Assembly (NCBI RefSeq): GCF_018130785.1
Contig: NZ_JAFCJT010000002.1
Coordinates: 124,001 to 188,000 of the forward strand
Direction: 5' to 3'
Length of the DNA: 64,000 nucleotides
DNA from: Bradyrhizobium liaoningense
GTDB taxonomy: Bacteria > Pseudomonadota > Alphaproteobacteria > Rhizobiales > Xanthobacteraceae
Shown: positions 55,055 to 64,000 of the stretch, one piece after another
Position numbering within the stretch: the first letter of the stretch is position 1
How the letters are laid out: every line of letters begins with the position of its first letter
The notes under the pieces: generated by a model
Told to the model about the DNA's origin: nothing
Databases searched by the model: none
The model's input: the letters and a program-made list of their open reading frames with translations, nothing else
Translations under genes and position numbers: made by a program

Positions 55055-56449
55055 GTGCAGACCATGAAGGCGGCCCTCGTTGCGGCGATTGGCGTCGTGG
55101 CTTTGATCTGCTGCCTCCTTCCCAGCTCAGCGGAGGAGAACCGCCGTCTTGCACTGATTGTTTCGATCGACGGAGCCATTGGCCCTGCGTCGGCCAGCTA
55201 CGTGAAGGAGGCTTTGGCCACGGCAAGCGAGCGGCGCGCCGAGATCGTGCTTCTGAGAATGAACACGCCCGGCGGTCTCAATTCCAGCATGCGCGAGATC
55301 ATTGCGGATGTGCTGGCCTCGCCGATCCCCGTCGTCGGTTACGTCGCTCCCTCCGGCGCCCACGCGGCGAGCGCAGGGACCTATATCCTTTATGCGACCC
55401 ACATCGCGGTGATGGCGCCGGGCACCAATATTGGTGCCGCGACGCCGGTGCAGATTGGCGGGCCGCTGCCGGGACTGCCGAGCGGAGCACCGGACAAGGG
55501 CGGCAAGGACACGAAGGACGGTGACCAGCCCAAGGAGCAGCCCAAGGATGCCATGACGGCCAAGGCGACCAATGATGCGGTTGCCTTCATCCGCAGCCTT
55601 GCGGAACTGCGCAACCGCAATGCGGACTGGGGAGAGAAGGCGGTCCGTGAGGCTGCCACGCTCTCTGCCAACGCCGCGCTGGAGGCTCATGCCATCGATC
55701 TCGTCGCGCGCGATCAGGCTGAATTGCTGAGGCAGCTCGATGGTCGCGTGGTCGAGGTCGCAGGCGGCAAGACGCAACGCCTGGTGACGAAGGATGCCGT
55801 CGTTGAAGCCATTGATCCCGGATCGATATCCCGTTTCCTGGCGGTCATCACCGATCCGAACGTGGCGTTCATTCTCCTGATGGTCGGCATCTACGGCTTG
55901 ATCTTCGAGTTCATGTCTCCCGGTGCCGTCGCCCCCGGAGTCGTCGGGGCGATCTGCCTGCTGATCGGCCTCTATGCGCTCAATCTGCTGCCGATCAATT
56001 ATGCCGGCCTTGCCCTGATGCTGGTTGGACTCGTGCTTCTCACCATCGAGGCCTTCAACCCGACCGTGGTGATCGGTCTCGGAGGGATCATCGCCTTCGT
56101 GCTGGGAGCGCTGATGCTCTTCAGGAGCGAGGCGCCGGGCTACCAGCTGTCGTGGTGGGTGATCGGCATCACTGCGGCAGTGTTCACCGGCTTCGCGCTC
56201 GTCGTGCTCGGTTCGCTTCGGCGCGTCGGCAGGGCGCCTGCACTGGTCGGCGCGCAGGCCATGCGAGGCTTGCCCGCCGAGGTTCTCGACTGGAATGGGA
56301 ACGAAGGTCATGTCTTCGCCCATGGTGAGCGCTGGCAGGCGCGCGGCGCCGAAACGTTCAAGCCCGGAGAGACGGCCGAAGTCGCCAACGTCGTCGACCT
56401 GACGCTGCTGATACGGCGCGCACCAACAGGCGAGGGAGGCACATCATGA
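55055..56449 (+). CDS. NfeD/ClpP-type membrane serine protease
   Basis: A 464-residue NfeD long-form protein. An N-terminal signal or anchor ([19 protein letters not shown]) is followed by a ClpP-like domain with Ser106 in [13 protein letters not shown], a Lys/Asp-rich insertion ([20 protein letters not shown]) near 145-165, four to five transmembrane helices and a C-terminal OB-fold NfeD domain. I chose GTG at 55055, with AAGGAG seven bases upstream. The stop overlaps the slipin start (ATGA). In archaea and bacteria such proteases cleave stomatin partners. Confidence 0.9.
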   Translation: MQTMKAALVAAIGVVALICCLLPSSAEENRRLALIVSIDGAIGPASASYVKEALATASERRAEIVLLRMNTPGGLNSSMREIIADVLASPIPVVGYVAPSGAHAASAGTYILYATHIAVMAPGTNIGAATPVQIGGPLPGLPSGAPDKGGKDTKDGDQPKEQPKDAMTAKATNDAVAFIRSLAELRNRNADWGEKAVREAATLSANAALEAHAIDLVARDQAELLRQLDGRVVEVAGGKTQRLVTKDAVVEAIDPGSISRFLAVITDPNVAFILLMVGIYGLIFEFMSPGAVAPGVVGAICLLIGLYALNLLPINYAGLALMLVGLVLLTIEAFNPTVVIGLGGIIAFVLGALMLFRSEAPGYQLSWWVIGITAAVFTGFALVVLGSLRRVGRAPALVGAQAMRGLPAEVLDWNGNEGHVFAHGERWQARGAETFKPGETAEVANVVDLTLLIRRAPTGEGGTS

Positions 56450-57207
56450 TGCTGGAATATCTGACTTATGCGGCGCTCGCGTTGCTTGTCATCATGTTCC
56501 TGTCCCAGGCTATTCGAATCCTGCGTGAATACGAGCGTGGCGTCATCTTTACGCTCGGCCGCTTTACCGGCGTGAAGGGCCCGGGCCTGATCATCCTCAT
56601 TCCGATCGTGCAGCAACTCGTGAAGGTGGACCTACGGGTGATGGTGCAGGTCGTGCCGCCGCAGGACGTGATTTCGCGGGATAACGTCTCCGTCAAGGTC
56701 AACGCCGTTCTGTACTTCCGCATCGTCGACCCCGAACGGGCCATCATCAAGGTCGGCGATTACATGGCTGCCACCAGCCAGCTCGCCCAGACCACCTTGC
56801 GCTCGGTGCTCGGCAAGCACGAGCTCGACGAGATGCTCGCCGAGCGCGACAGGTTGAACGCGGACATCCAGGAGATCCTCGACAAGCAGACCGACGTCTG
56901 GGGCATCAAGGTGACCGGCATAGAGATCAAGGACGTCGATCTCAATGAAACCATGGTGCGCGCGATTGCCAAACAGGCCGAGGCGGAGCGCTTGCGGCGG
57001 GCCAAGGTGATCAATGCGACGGGCGAGCAGCAGGCTGCCGAAAAGCTGGTCGAGGCCGGCCGGATTCTCGCGCAGGAGCCTCAGGCGATGCAGCTACGTT
57101 ATTTCGCGGCTTTGCACGACATCGCGGGCGAACGGTCGTCGACCGTCGTCTTCCCGCTGCCGACGGGTTTGCTCGATCATTTCATGGCGCGGCGCGACAA
57201 CCCGTAG
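56446..57207 (+). CDS. Slipin (stomatin/prohibitin-family, SPFH) protein
   Basis: A 253-residue SPFH-domain membrane protein with an N-terminal hydrophobic segment ([20 protein letters not shown]), then [73 protein letters not shown] and a coiled-coil part ([23 protein letters not shown]). It makes large membrane rings and is the natural partner of the NfeD protease encoded directly upstream, whose stop overlaps this start. Confidence 0.94.
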   Translation: MMLEYLTYAALALLVIMFLSQAIRILREYERGVIFTLGRFTGVKGPGLIILIPIVQQLVKVDLRVMVQVVPPQDVISRDNVSVKVNAVLYFRIVDPERAIIKVGDYMAATSQLAQTTLRSVLGKHELDEMLAERDRLNADIQEILDKQTDVWGIKVTGIEIKDVDLNETMVRAIAKQAEAERLRRAKVINATGEQQAAEKLVEAGRILAQEPQAMQLRYFAALHDIAGERSSTVVFPLPTGLLDHFMARRDNP

Positions 57208-57285
57208 CCATAAGCGGGAGGATGACCATCTTCGGCCTCAATGGGCGTGTCGAATATTGCTCCCAACTTAAACGGGAGGACAACG

Positions 57286-58422
57286 ATGACGAAGCATGCC
57301 GCCAGACCAGCAATCCGCCGCCGAAATCGGACATTGATGGTAGCCGCTCCGCTGGTCGCCCTCGCACTTTGGTCGTGGGGGATCGATGCGGCGCAGGCTG
57401 CGGAGCCGGGCAAGGATGCGCCGGCCGCCGGCCTGCCGCGCATCCTCGTGCTCGCGACGGGAGGCACCATCGCAGGTCAGGCCGACGCGCGCGCGACCGG
57501 CGCGTACAAATCCGGCCAGATCACCGGCGAGCAGCTGATGGCGTCGGTGCCGGGCCTGGACAAGCTGGCGAAGCTGAACGCCGAACAGATTTCGTCGATC
57601 GGGTCCCAGGACATGAACGACAAGGTCTGGTTTGCGCTCGCCCGCCGCATCCAGGACGCCTTCGACAAGAACGAAGCCGACGGAATCCTCATCACCCATG
57701 GCACGGATACGCTCGAGGAGACCGCGTTCTTTCTCGACAACGTCGTGCGCGGCGACAAGCCGGTGGTAATCGTCGGTTCGATGCGGCCGGCCACGGCGGT
57801 GAGTGCAGACGGCCCCGGCAACCTGTACGAAGCGGTGCAGGTGGCGGCCGATCCGCGCTCTCGCGGCCGCGGCGTGATGGCGGTGCTGAACGACAAGATC
57901 CAGAGCGCCCGCTCGATCACCAAGACCAACACCACGAGCATCGAGACGTTCAGCTCCCCCAATGACGGCCCGATCGGCTATGTCGACACCGCCGGCGGCA
58001 TCCGTTTCATGACCCAGGCCGGAGGCTCCAAGCGCGCGACCTATCAGCTCCCGGCAGGCGAGCAATTGCCCCGCGTCGAGATCGTCTATTCGCACGCCAA
58101 CATGGACGCCGTTCCGATCGAGGACGCCATTTCGCACGGCGCCAAGGGCATCGTGCTGGCCGGCGTCGGCGACGGCAACACGTCGAAGCAGGCCCTCGAT
58201 GCGCTCGAAGCGGCAGCGAAGAAGGGCATCATCGTCGTGCGCTCCACGAGGGTTCGATCCGGCTTCGTCACCCGGAATGTCGAGGTTGACGACGACAAGA
58301 ACGGGTTCGTCGTGTCCGAGGACCTCAATCCGCAGAAGGCCCGTGTTCTCACTCAGTTGCTGATCGCGGGCGGGGTGACGGCTCCGGCCGAGCTGCAGAA
58401 GGCGTTCACGGCAACGTGGTGA
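57286..58422 (+). CDS. ansB: Type II L-asparaginase, exported
   Basis: A 378-residue L-asparaginase. It deaminates asparagine to aspartate and ammonia. An N-terminal signal (to about residue 38, ending DAAQA-A) implies a periplasmic place. The first catalytic Thr61 is in LATGGTIAG, the second Thr140 with Asp141 is in ITHGTDTLEETAF, and the C-terminal domain has IVYSHANMDAVPIEDAI. A GGGAGGA site precedes the ATG at 57286. It is downstream of the slipin and close to glnA, whose enzyme could reassimilate the ammonia. Confidence 0.93.
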   Translation: MTKHAARPAIRRRNRTLMVAAPLVALALWSWGIDAAQAAEPGKDAPAAGLPRILVLATGGTIAGQADARATGAYKSGQITGEQLMASVPGLDKLAKLNAEQISSIGSQDMNDKVWFALARRIQDAFDKNEADGILITHGTDTLEETAFFLDNVVRGDKPVVIVGSMRPATAVSADGPGNLYEAVQVAADPRSRGRGVMAVLNDKIQSARSITKTNTTSIETFSSPNDGPIGYVDTAGGIRFMTQAGGSKRATYQLPAGEQLPRVEIVYSHANMDAVPIEDAISHGAKGIVLAGVGDGNTSKQALDALEAAAKKGIIVVRSTRVRSGFVTRNVEVDDDKNGFVVSEDLNPQKARVLTQLLIAGGVTAPAELQKAFTATW

Positions 58423-58455
58423 TTGGATCGACGGTGAGGGCCGTTGTCGCGCAAG

Positions 58456-58492
58456 TGTAGGATGGGTTTCGCTTCGCTCTACCCATCCCACG
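58456..58492. repeat. Short family-B-like inverted repeat
   Basis: GTAGGATGGGTTTCGC and GCTCTACCCATCCCAC mirror each other; this is a shorter relative of family B. It lies before the bidirectional terminator at 58506. Confidence 0.55.
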
Positions 58493-58505
58493 ATTTCCCC
58501 AAACG

Positions 58506-58534
58506 AAAAGGCGCTCCTCGCGGAGCGCCTTTTG
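58506..58534. terminator. Bidirectional terminator between ansB and glnA
   Basis: AAAAGGCGCTCC (58506-58517) pairs with GGAGCGCCTTTT (58522-58533) around a TCGC loop. A-run and T-run flanks let it work for both convergent genes. Confidence 0.9.
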
Positions 58535-58558
58535 CTTGTCGCAGAGAGTTTGGGCCGC

Positions 58559-59968
58559 TTAGCCCGAATAGTACATCTCGAACTCGACCGGGTGCGGGGT
58601 CATTTCGAAGCGCTCGACTTCGGTCATCTTCAGCTCGATATAGGCGTCGATGAAGTCGTCGTCGAACACGCCGCCGTTCTTGAGGAAGCCGCGGTCCTTG
58701 TCGAGGTTTTCCAGCGCCTCGCGCAAGCTACCGCACACCGTCGGGATCTGCTTCAGCTCTTCCTTCGGCAGGTCGTAGAGGTCCTTGTCCATCGCCGGAC
58801 CCGGATCGATCTTGTTCTTGATGCCGTCGAGGCCGGCCATCAGCATCGCGGCGAAACCGAGATAGGGATTGGCGAGCGGATCGGGGAAGCGCACCTCGAC
58901 ACGCTTGGCCTTCGGCGAAGCGGTGTAGGGGATGCGGCATGAGGCCGAGCGGTTGCGCGCGGAGTAGGCCAGCAGCACCGGGGCCTCATAGCCCGGGACC
59001 AGACGCTTGTAGGAGTTGGTCGACGGGTTGGTGAAGGCGTTGATCGCCTTGGCGTGCTTGATGATGCCGCCGATGTAGTGGAGGCAGGTCTCCGACAGGT
59101 CGGCGTACTTGTTGCCGGCGAACACCGGCTTGCCGTCCTTCCAGATCGACTGGTGCACGTGCATGCCCGAGCCGTTGTCGCCATAGACCGGCTTCGGCAT
59201 GAAGGTGGCGGTCTTGCCGTAGATGTGCGCGACCTGGTGGATGCAGTACTTGTAGATCTGCATGTGGTCGGCCATCAGCGTCAGCGTGTCGAACTTCATG
59301 CCGAGCTCGTGCTGGGCGGATGCGACTTCGTGGTGATGCTTCTCGACCTTGACGCCCATCTTGGCCATGGCGCCGAGCATTTCGGAGCGCATGTCCTGCA
59401 CGGAGTCCTGCGGCGGCACCGGGAAGTAGCCGCCCTTGGTGCGGACGCGGTGGCCGAGATTGCCGCCTTCATATTCGGTGTCGGAGTTGGTCGGCAGCTC
59501 CGAGGAGTCGAGACGGAAGCCGGTGCTGTAGGGGTTGGCGGAGAAGCGCACGTCGTCGAACACGAAGAACTCGGCTTCGGGGCCGACGAACACGCTGTCG
59601 CCCACGCCCATCGACTTCACCATGGCCTCGGCCTTCTTGGCGATGCCGCGGGGGTCGCGGTTGTAGGGCTCGCCGGTGGTCGGCTCGAGCACGTCGCAGG
59701 TGATGACCATGGTGGTCTCGGCGAAGAACGGGTCGATCGTCGCAGTCACCGGATCCGGCATCAGGCACATGTCGGACTCGTTGATCGCCTTCCAGCCGGC
59801 GATCGAGGAGCCGTCGAACATCGTCCCTTCGGCGAAAATGTCGTCATCGATCATGCTGACGTCAAACGTCACATGCTGCCACTTGCCGCGCGGATCGGTG
59901 AAGCGCAGGTCGACGTATTTGACGTCGTTGTCCTTGATCGATTTCAGGACGTCTTTGGCGGTCTTCAT
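58559..59968 (-). CDS. glnA: Glutamine synthetase, type I
   Basis: A 469-residue GSI enzyme, which makes glutamine from glutamate and ammonia with ATP. Motifs are [18 protein letters not shown] near residue 50, the metal Glu in [52 protein letters not shown] and the adenylylation loop [10 protein letters not shown] near 397, whose Tyr is the GlnE site. I chose the ATG at 59968 with AAGGGG upstream. It lies 152 bases downstream of glnB on the same strand and has its own leader. Confidence 0.97.
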   Translation of the reverse strand: MKTAKDVLKSIKDNDVKYVDLRFTDPRGKWQHVTFDVSMIDDDIFAEGTMFDGSSIAGWKAINESDMCLMPDPVTATIDPFFAETTMVITCDVLEPTTGEPYNRDPRGIAKKAEAMVKSMGVGDSVFVGPEAEFFVFDDVRFSANPYSTGFRLDSSELPTNSDTEYEGGNLGHRVRTKGGYFPVPPQDSVQDMRSEMLGAMAKMGVKVEKHHHEVASAQHELGMKFDTLTLMADHMQIYKYCIHQVAHIYGKTATFMPKPVYGDNGSGMHVHQSIWKDGKPVFAGNKYADLSETCLHYIGGIIKHAKAINAFTNPSTNSYKRLVPGYEAPVLLAYSARNRSASCRIPYTASPKAKRVEVRFPDPLANPYLGFAAMLMAGLDGIKNKIDPGPAMDKDLYDLPKEELKQIPTVCGSLREALENLDKDRGFLKNGGVFDDDFIDAYIELKMTEVERFEMTPHPVEFEMYYSG

Positions 59969-60120
59969 GCATACCCCTTTTGGCTCTGCGGGTCGGTTTC
60001 CAGGTGAGCAGGATTGTTCTCGCTTTTGGCGAGTTCGCGCGCGACCGCACAAACGAAATCAGGCCGCCGAAGCAGCCTTTTTCTTGTCAGAGTGTCGCAA
60101 AATGCGGGATAGCACCCGGC

Positions 60121-60840
<720 letters not shown>

Positions 60841-62340
60841 ATGGAAGTTCTGACCACCGCTGAAATGCAGCGCGCTGACCAGCTCAGTATTGCGGCAGGC
60901 ACGCCCGGCTTCAAGCTGATGCTCAGCGCGGGCCAGGCGGTCGCCGAAGCCGCCAATGCGCTGGTGGAGGAGGGGCCGATCCTGATCGTGGCCGGCCCCG
61001 GCAACAATGGCGGCGACGGTTTTGTCGCAGCCGCCGAGCTCGCGGCCCAGGGCCGCGACGTCTCGGTGATCCTGATGTGCGAGCGCGACCAGCTCCAGGG
61101 TGATGCGGCCTCCGCGGCGCGCGGCTGGAAGCACCCGGTGCTGCCGTTCAATCCACAGGCGATCGGAAAGCCGGCGCTGATCATCGATGCGCTGATCGGC
61201 GCGGGCCTCAGCCGCCCGCTCGACGGTGAGGCGCGTGCGATGATCGAGGCGATCAACGCCAACGGCGCCCTGGTGCTCGCGGTCGACCTGCCGAGCGGCA
61301 TCAACGGCACCAGCGCGGCCGTGATGGGCGCGGCGGTGAACGCCACCGAGACCGTCACCTTCTTCCGCAAGAAGCCGGCGCATCTTCTCCTGCCGGGTCG
61401 GATGCATTGCGGCCGGGTGCGCGTCGCCGACATCGGTATCGATGCGCAGGTGCTGGACGAGATCGCGCCGCAGACATTCGAGAACGATCCGGATTTCTGG
61501 AGCGCAGCCTTTCCGGTGCCGCGCATCGACGGTCATAAATACGCGCGGGGCCATGTGCTGGCGGTCTCCGGCGATGCGGCCGCAACCGGCGCGGCGCGGC
61601 TGGCTGCACGCGCGGCCCTGCGCGCCGGTGCGGGCCTCGTGACGCTCGCGACCCCGCGCGATGCGCTCGCGATCAATGCGAGCGCGCTCACCGCGGTGAT
61701 GGTTCGCCCCTGCGACACCGCGATCGAGTTCGGCGAGCTGCTCGGCGACAAGCGCTACAGCACCTGCCTGATCGGCCCCGGCGCGGGCGTCGGCGATCGC
61801 ACCTGCGATCTGGTTCACACTGCGCTGGCGGCGCATCGGCATCTGGTGCTGGACGCGGATGCGTTGACGAGCTTTGCCGCAAACCCCGAGCGGCTGTTTG
61901 AATCGATCAAGTCCTCGCAGGACAATGCGGTGGTGCTGACGCCGCACGAGGGCGAGTTTCCGCGCCTGTTCTCGGATCTCAGCAACAAATATCCGGGCCG
62001 TTCGAAGCTGGAGCGCGTGCGCGCCGCAGCCGAACGTGCCGGTGCAGTGGTGCTGCTGAAGGGCCCGGACACCACGATCGCCGCCCCTGACGGTCGCGCC
62101 ACCATCGCTGCCAACGGGCCGCCCTGGCTCGCCACCGCCGGGGCCGGCGACGTGCTCGCCGGCATCATCGCAGGCCTGCTGGCGCAAGGCGTGCCGGCAT
62201 TCGAAGCCGCCAGCATCGGCGTCTGGATGCATGGCGAGGCGGGAAGCGAGGCGGGCCCGGGCCTGATCGCGGAGGACCTGACCGAAACGCTGCCGGCCGT
62301 GCACCGGCGGATCTATAACGCGCTCGGGGTCGAGTACTAG
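60841..62340 (+). CDS. nnr: Bifunctional NAD(P)H-hydrate epimerase/dehydratase (Nnr)
   Basis: A 499-residue repair enzyme for hydrated NADH/NADPH. The N-terminal YjeF epimerase (to about 215) has LMLSAGQAVAEAANAL and VAGPGNNGGDGFVAA. The C-terminal dehydratase (about 225-495) shows LIGPGAGVGDRT, LVLDADALTSFA, VVLTPHEGEFPRLF and ATAGAGDVLAGIIAGLLAQG. Fusion of both domains is usual in bacteria. The stop overlaps the next gene's GTG start by one base. Confidence 0.94.
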   Translation: MEVLTTAEMQRADQLSIAAGTPGFKLMLSAGQAVAEAANALVEEGPILIVAGPGNNGGDGFVAAAELAAQGRDVSVILMCERDQLQGDAASAARGWKHPVLPFNPQAIGKPALIIDALIGAGLSRPLDGEARAMIEAINANGALVLAVDLPSGINGTSAAVMGAAVNATETVTFFRKKPAHLLLPGRMHCGRVRVADIGIDAQVLDEIAPQTFENDPDFWSAAFPVPRIDGHKYARGHVLAVSGDAAATGAARLAARAALRAGAGLVTLATPRDALAINASALTAVMVRPCDTAIEFGELLGDKRYSTCLIGPGAGVGDRTCDLVHTALAAHRHLVLDADALTSFAANPERLFESIKSSQDNAVVLTPHEGEFPRLFSDLSNKYPGRSKLERVRAAAERAGAVVLLKGPDTTIAAPDGRATIAANGPPWLATAGAGDVLAGIIAGLLAQGVPAFEAASIGVWMHGEAGSEAGPGLIAEDLTETLPAVHRRIYNALGVEY

Positions 62341-62777
62341 TGCTCAGGCAGCTCGCGCTCACTGACATGGACGCAGCGGCGCGGGTGCATCGGACTGCGT
62401 TCGACCAGGCGATGCCTTGGCTCGTCGGGCTACACACGCCTGATGAGGACCGCTGGTTCTACCGCGAGCGCGTTTTTCCAACATGCCGCGTGTGGGGACG
62501 CTTCGACGGCGACGAACTGAGCGGGATCATGGCTTTCCGCGACGGCTGGGTCGAACAGCTCTACGTGCTTCCCGCAGCCCAGGGCCGCGGCTTCGGAACC
62601 GAACTGCTCGACGTCGCCAAAGCCAGCTGCGATCGGCTGGAGCTCTGGACCTTCCAGCGCAACGCGCCGGCGCGGCGCTTTTATGAGGTGCGCGGGTTTG
62701 CATTGGTTGAGCAGAACGACGGGACGCGGAACGAGGAGCGGGAGCCCGACGCCCGGTACCTCTGGAGGCGCCAGTAG
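62340..62777 (+). CDS. GNAT family N-acetyltransferase
   Basis: A 145-residue single-domain acetyltransferase. The acetyl-CoA site is VEQLYVLPAAQGRGFGTELLDVAKA (Q/R-x-x-G-x-G/A), followed by LELWTFQRNAPARRFYEVRGFALVE. The start is GTG at 62340, overlapping the stop of nnr, so translation is coupled. Its substrate is unknown. Confidence 0.9.
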   Translation: MLRQLALTDMDAAARVHRTAFDQAMPWLVGLHTPDEDRWFYRERVFPTCRVWGRFDGDELSGIMAFRDGWVEQLYVLPAAQGRGFGTELLDVAKASCDRLELWTFQRNAPARRFYEVRGFALVEQNDGTRNEEREPDARYLWRRQ

Positions 62778-62781
62778 GCGC

Positions 62782-64000
62782 TCACTCCACCGCGTACCAG
62801 CGCACCAGCCGCGGTGCAGCCCAGTCGGTGACGACTGATTCGATCAGCCAGCGTCCGGGTGAGGTCGTAGCGAAGGCGATGCGCTGGGTCTGGCCGGGCT
62901 CGATTGCGAGCGTGTCGAGCCAGTAGGGCTTCCAGCCGTCGTCGAGCTTGTCGAGCAGGCGGAAATGGTGGCCGTGCAGGTGAAACACGGTCGTGACCGG
63001 TCCGGGGTTCTTGAGGGCCAGCACGACGGTGCGGCCGGTCCTGGCGCGGAAGGCGGGGTTGGAGGAGAGGGAGAAGCTTGCAGGCCGTGTCCAGCCGGCG
63101 TCGGGCGCGCCGAGCGCGACATCGAACCGCAGGGCGCCTTTCAGATCGAGCTTCTCGGGGAGGTCGTTCAGGGGGAGCGGCTGTGGCGGCAACAGCAGCG
63201 GCGCGCGCCGCTCAAGCTTGCCTGATATCGCGAGGCTCCCGACCTGGCGCGCCTCCTTGCCGTCATGGAGCAGGAATGGGGCCGATGTGGCCGCATCCAC
63301 GAAGGCGTCCGCCCGCGCGCCCGGGGCGAGCACCAAGGCGCCGTTGCGCGCTGGGAATGGCTCGGCCGGCTGTCCGTCCAGGGCCATCATTTGGACGTCG
63401 TGGCTTTCCAATTTGATCGCCAGAACAGAACGTTGCGAGCCGTTGATGAAGCGCAGCCGCAGCCGCTCGCCGGCTGCGGCTGAGAGTTCGAATGAGGTCC
63501 GGCCATTGAGGGTAAAGAGCGGTGTCGTGTCCTTGGGGGCGCGGCCGGGCGGAAGCGCGGTCCCATCCGGCCGCAGGCGCCATTCTTCGATCAACAGAAT
63601 CTCGTCGCGATCGACGGCAACGCGATCTGTCTCGCCGGCGATGATCGGAAGCGGGCGTGCGGGCAGCTTCAGGCCGTCTTCGAAGAGACGGAAGTCGACT
63701 GCCAGAGTTCCCGCATTTGGTATTGAAAGAATTGAGGTTTCAGTCGCGGCCGGTGCGGTCGGCGCGCGGCCTTGCAACGGGTCGGCCGCAGCCGGGCCAT
63801 TAAGGCCGTACCAGACTGGCGCAAGCGGGACAGGCAGGTCGTTCCGAAAGACGACCTCGCAGCGGTCGCCTCGCTTGAGACGGACGTTCCCGACATGGCT
63901 TACGGCGGCCAGCTCCCAGATTGGTGTAGCCGGCTGGCCCGGCCTGAGAGCCAGGGTTGCTGGCCTTGCCTGAAGGGCGAGCTGGGCGGTGGTAGTCGGG
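62782..64000 (-). CDS. Multicopper-oxidase-like cupredoxin protein, copper ligands largely missing (cut by window end)
   Basis: 405 C-terminal codons are visible; the N-terminus lies beyond the window. The three-cupredoxin architecture is recognisable: RLKRGDRCEVVFRNDLPVPLAPVWYG in domain 1, RLRLRFINGS in domain 2 and PVTTVFHLHGHHFRLLD with PGRWLIESVVTDWA in domain 3. The usual HWHG reads VWYG, the next His pair is absent, and the terminal HCHxxxH reads ESVVTDWA; only the HLHGHHF motif stays. Like SufI/FtsP, it may have a structural rather than oxidase role. It converges with the GNAT gene five bases away. Confidence 0.8.
   Translation of the reverse strand, partial: PTTTAQLALQARPATLALRPGQPATPIWELAAVSHVGNVRLKRGDRCEVVFRNDLPVPLAPVWYGLNGPAAADPLQGRAPTAPAATETSILSIPNAGTLAVDFRLFEDGLKLPARPLPIIAGETDRVAVDRDEILLIEEWRLRPDGTALPPGRAPKDTTPLFTLNGRTSFELSAAAGERLRLRFINGSQRSVLAIKLESHDVQMMALDGQPAEPFPARNGALVLAPGARADAFVDAATSAPFLLHDGKEARQVGSLAISGKLERRAPLLLPPQPLPLNDLPEKLDLKGALRFDVALGAPDAGWTRPASFSLSSNPAFRARTGRTVVLALKNPGPVTTVFHLHGHHFRLLDKLDDGWKPYWLDTLAIEPGQTQRIAFATTSPGRWLIESVVTDWAAPRLVRWYAVE

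Overview
This 64 kb window is chromosomal DNA of high GC content from an alphaproteobacterium, most likely Bradyrhizobium or a close relative in the Nitrobacteraceae. The signs are a GcrA-type regulator, a Porin_2 family porin beginning ADLPVKAK after its signal peptide, a type 2 CtaA next to a DUF2842 protein, a K+-independent proton pyrophosphatase, the glnB-glnA order, and dispersed palindromic repeats of a style I know from Bradyrhizobium. I see no prophage, transposase, CRISPR array or rRNA. There is one tRNA, Pro(GGG).

Layout. 0-8 kb: end of glyA, then the tightly packed nrdR-ribD-ribE-ribH-nusB-thiL run, a Cys-rich protein and hppA. 8-12 kb: a MerR regulator with a carboxymuconolactone decarboxylase-family gene, a TctC-type binding protein, bamE divergent from a cytochrome bc1 chaperone gene and a DUF177 gene. 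12-15.6 kb: plsX-fabH-ihfA-MerR and tRNA-Pro. 15.6-17.2 kb: a gene-poor stretch with two short hypothetical genes and two rho-independent terminators. 17-24 kb: a TetR/esterase divergent pair, a DapA-family enzyme, an SDR, a hydrolase-like protein and a MarR regulator. 24-32.6 kb: porin, GcrA-like protein, a formamidase-like protein, YdcF-like, DUF169 and saccharopine dehydrogenase-like genes, and a FAD monooxygenase/MarR pair. 32.5-41.8 kb: a polysaccharide locus. 41.8-50.4 kb: ctaA, metY, a crotonase, a thioesterase, rplM-rpsI and a diguanylate cyclase. 50.4-64 kb: an AI-2E-type permease, a glutamine amidotransferase, a GlxA-type regulator, an NfeD protease with a slipin, an asparaginase, glnA and glnB, the NAD(P)HX repair enzyme and part of a cupredoxin protein.

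How the genes work together. The rib genes make riboflavin next to nucleotide and thiamine cofactor genes. plsX-fabH start phospholipid and fatty acid synthesis. glnB-glnA, transcribed leftward with a candidate sigma-54 promoter, control and carry out ammonium assimilation, and a periplasmic-type asparaginase lies just beyond glnA. The polysaccharide locus joins a Wzy/ligase-like polymerase, a WcaJ-type initiating transferase, a GT4 glycosyltransferase, a Wzz/ExoP-like co-polymerase, a CelD/FemAB-type acyltransferase and a NodB-like protein. This set resembles holdfast or unipolar polysaccharide adhesin loci.

The most interesting theme is a group of family members whose catalytic or metal-binding residues look replaced: the NodB-like protein (two His and one Asp lost), the kinase-like domain of the Wzz protein (no Walker A Lys), an alpha/beta-hydrolase with Gly in place of the nucleophile Ser, a crotonase lacking both Glu residues, and a multicopper-oxidase-like protein lacking most copper ligands. 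Several regulator/enzyme pairs carry clear inverted-repeat operators. All functional calls are from reading the sequence; no database search was run.
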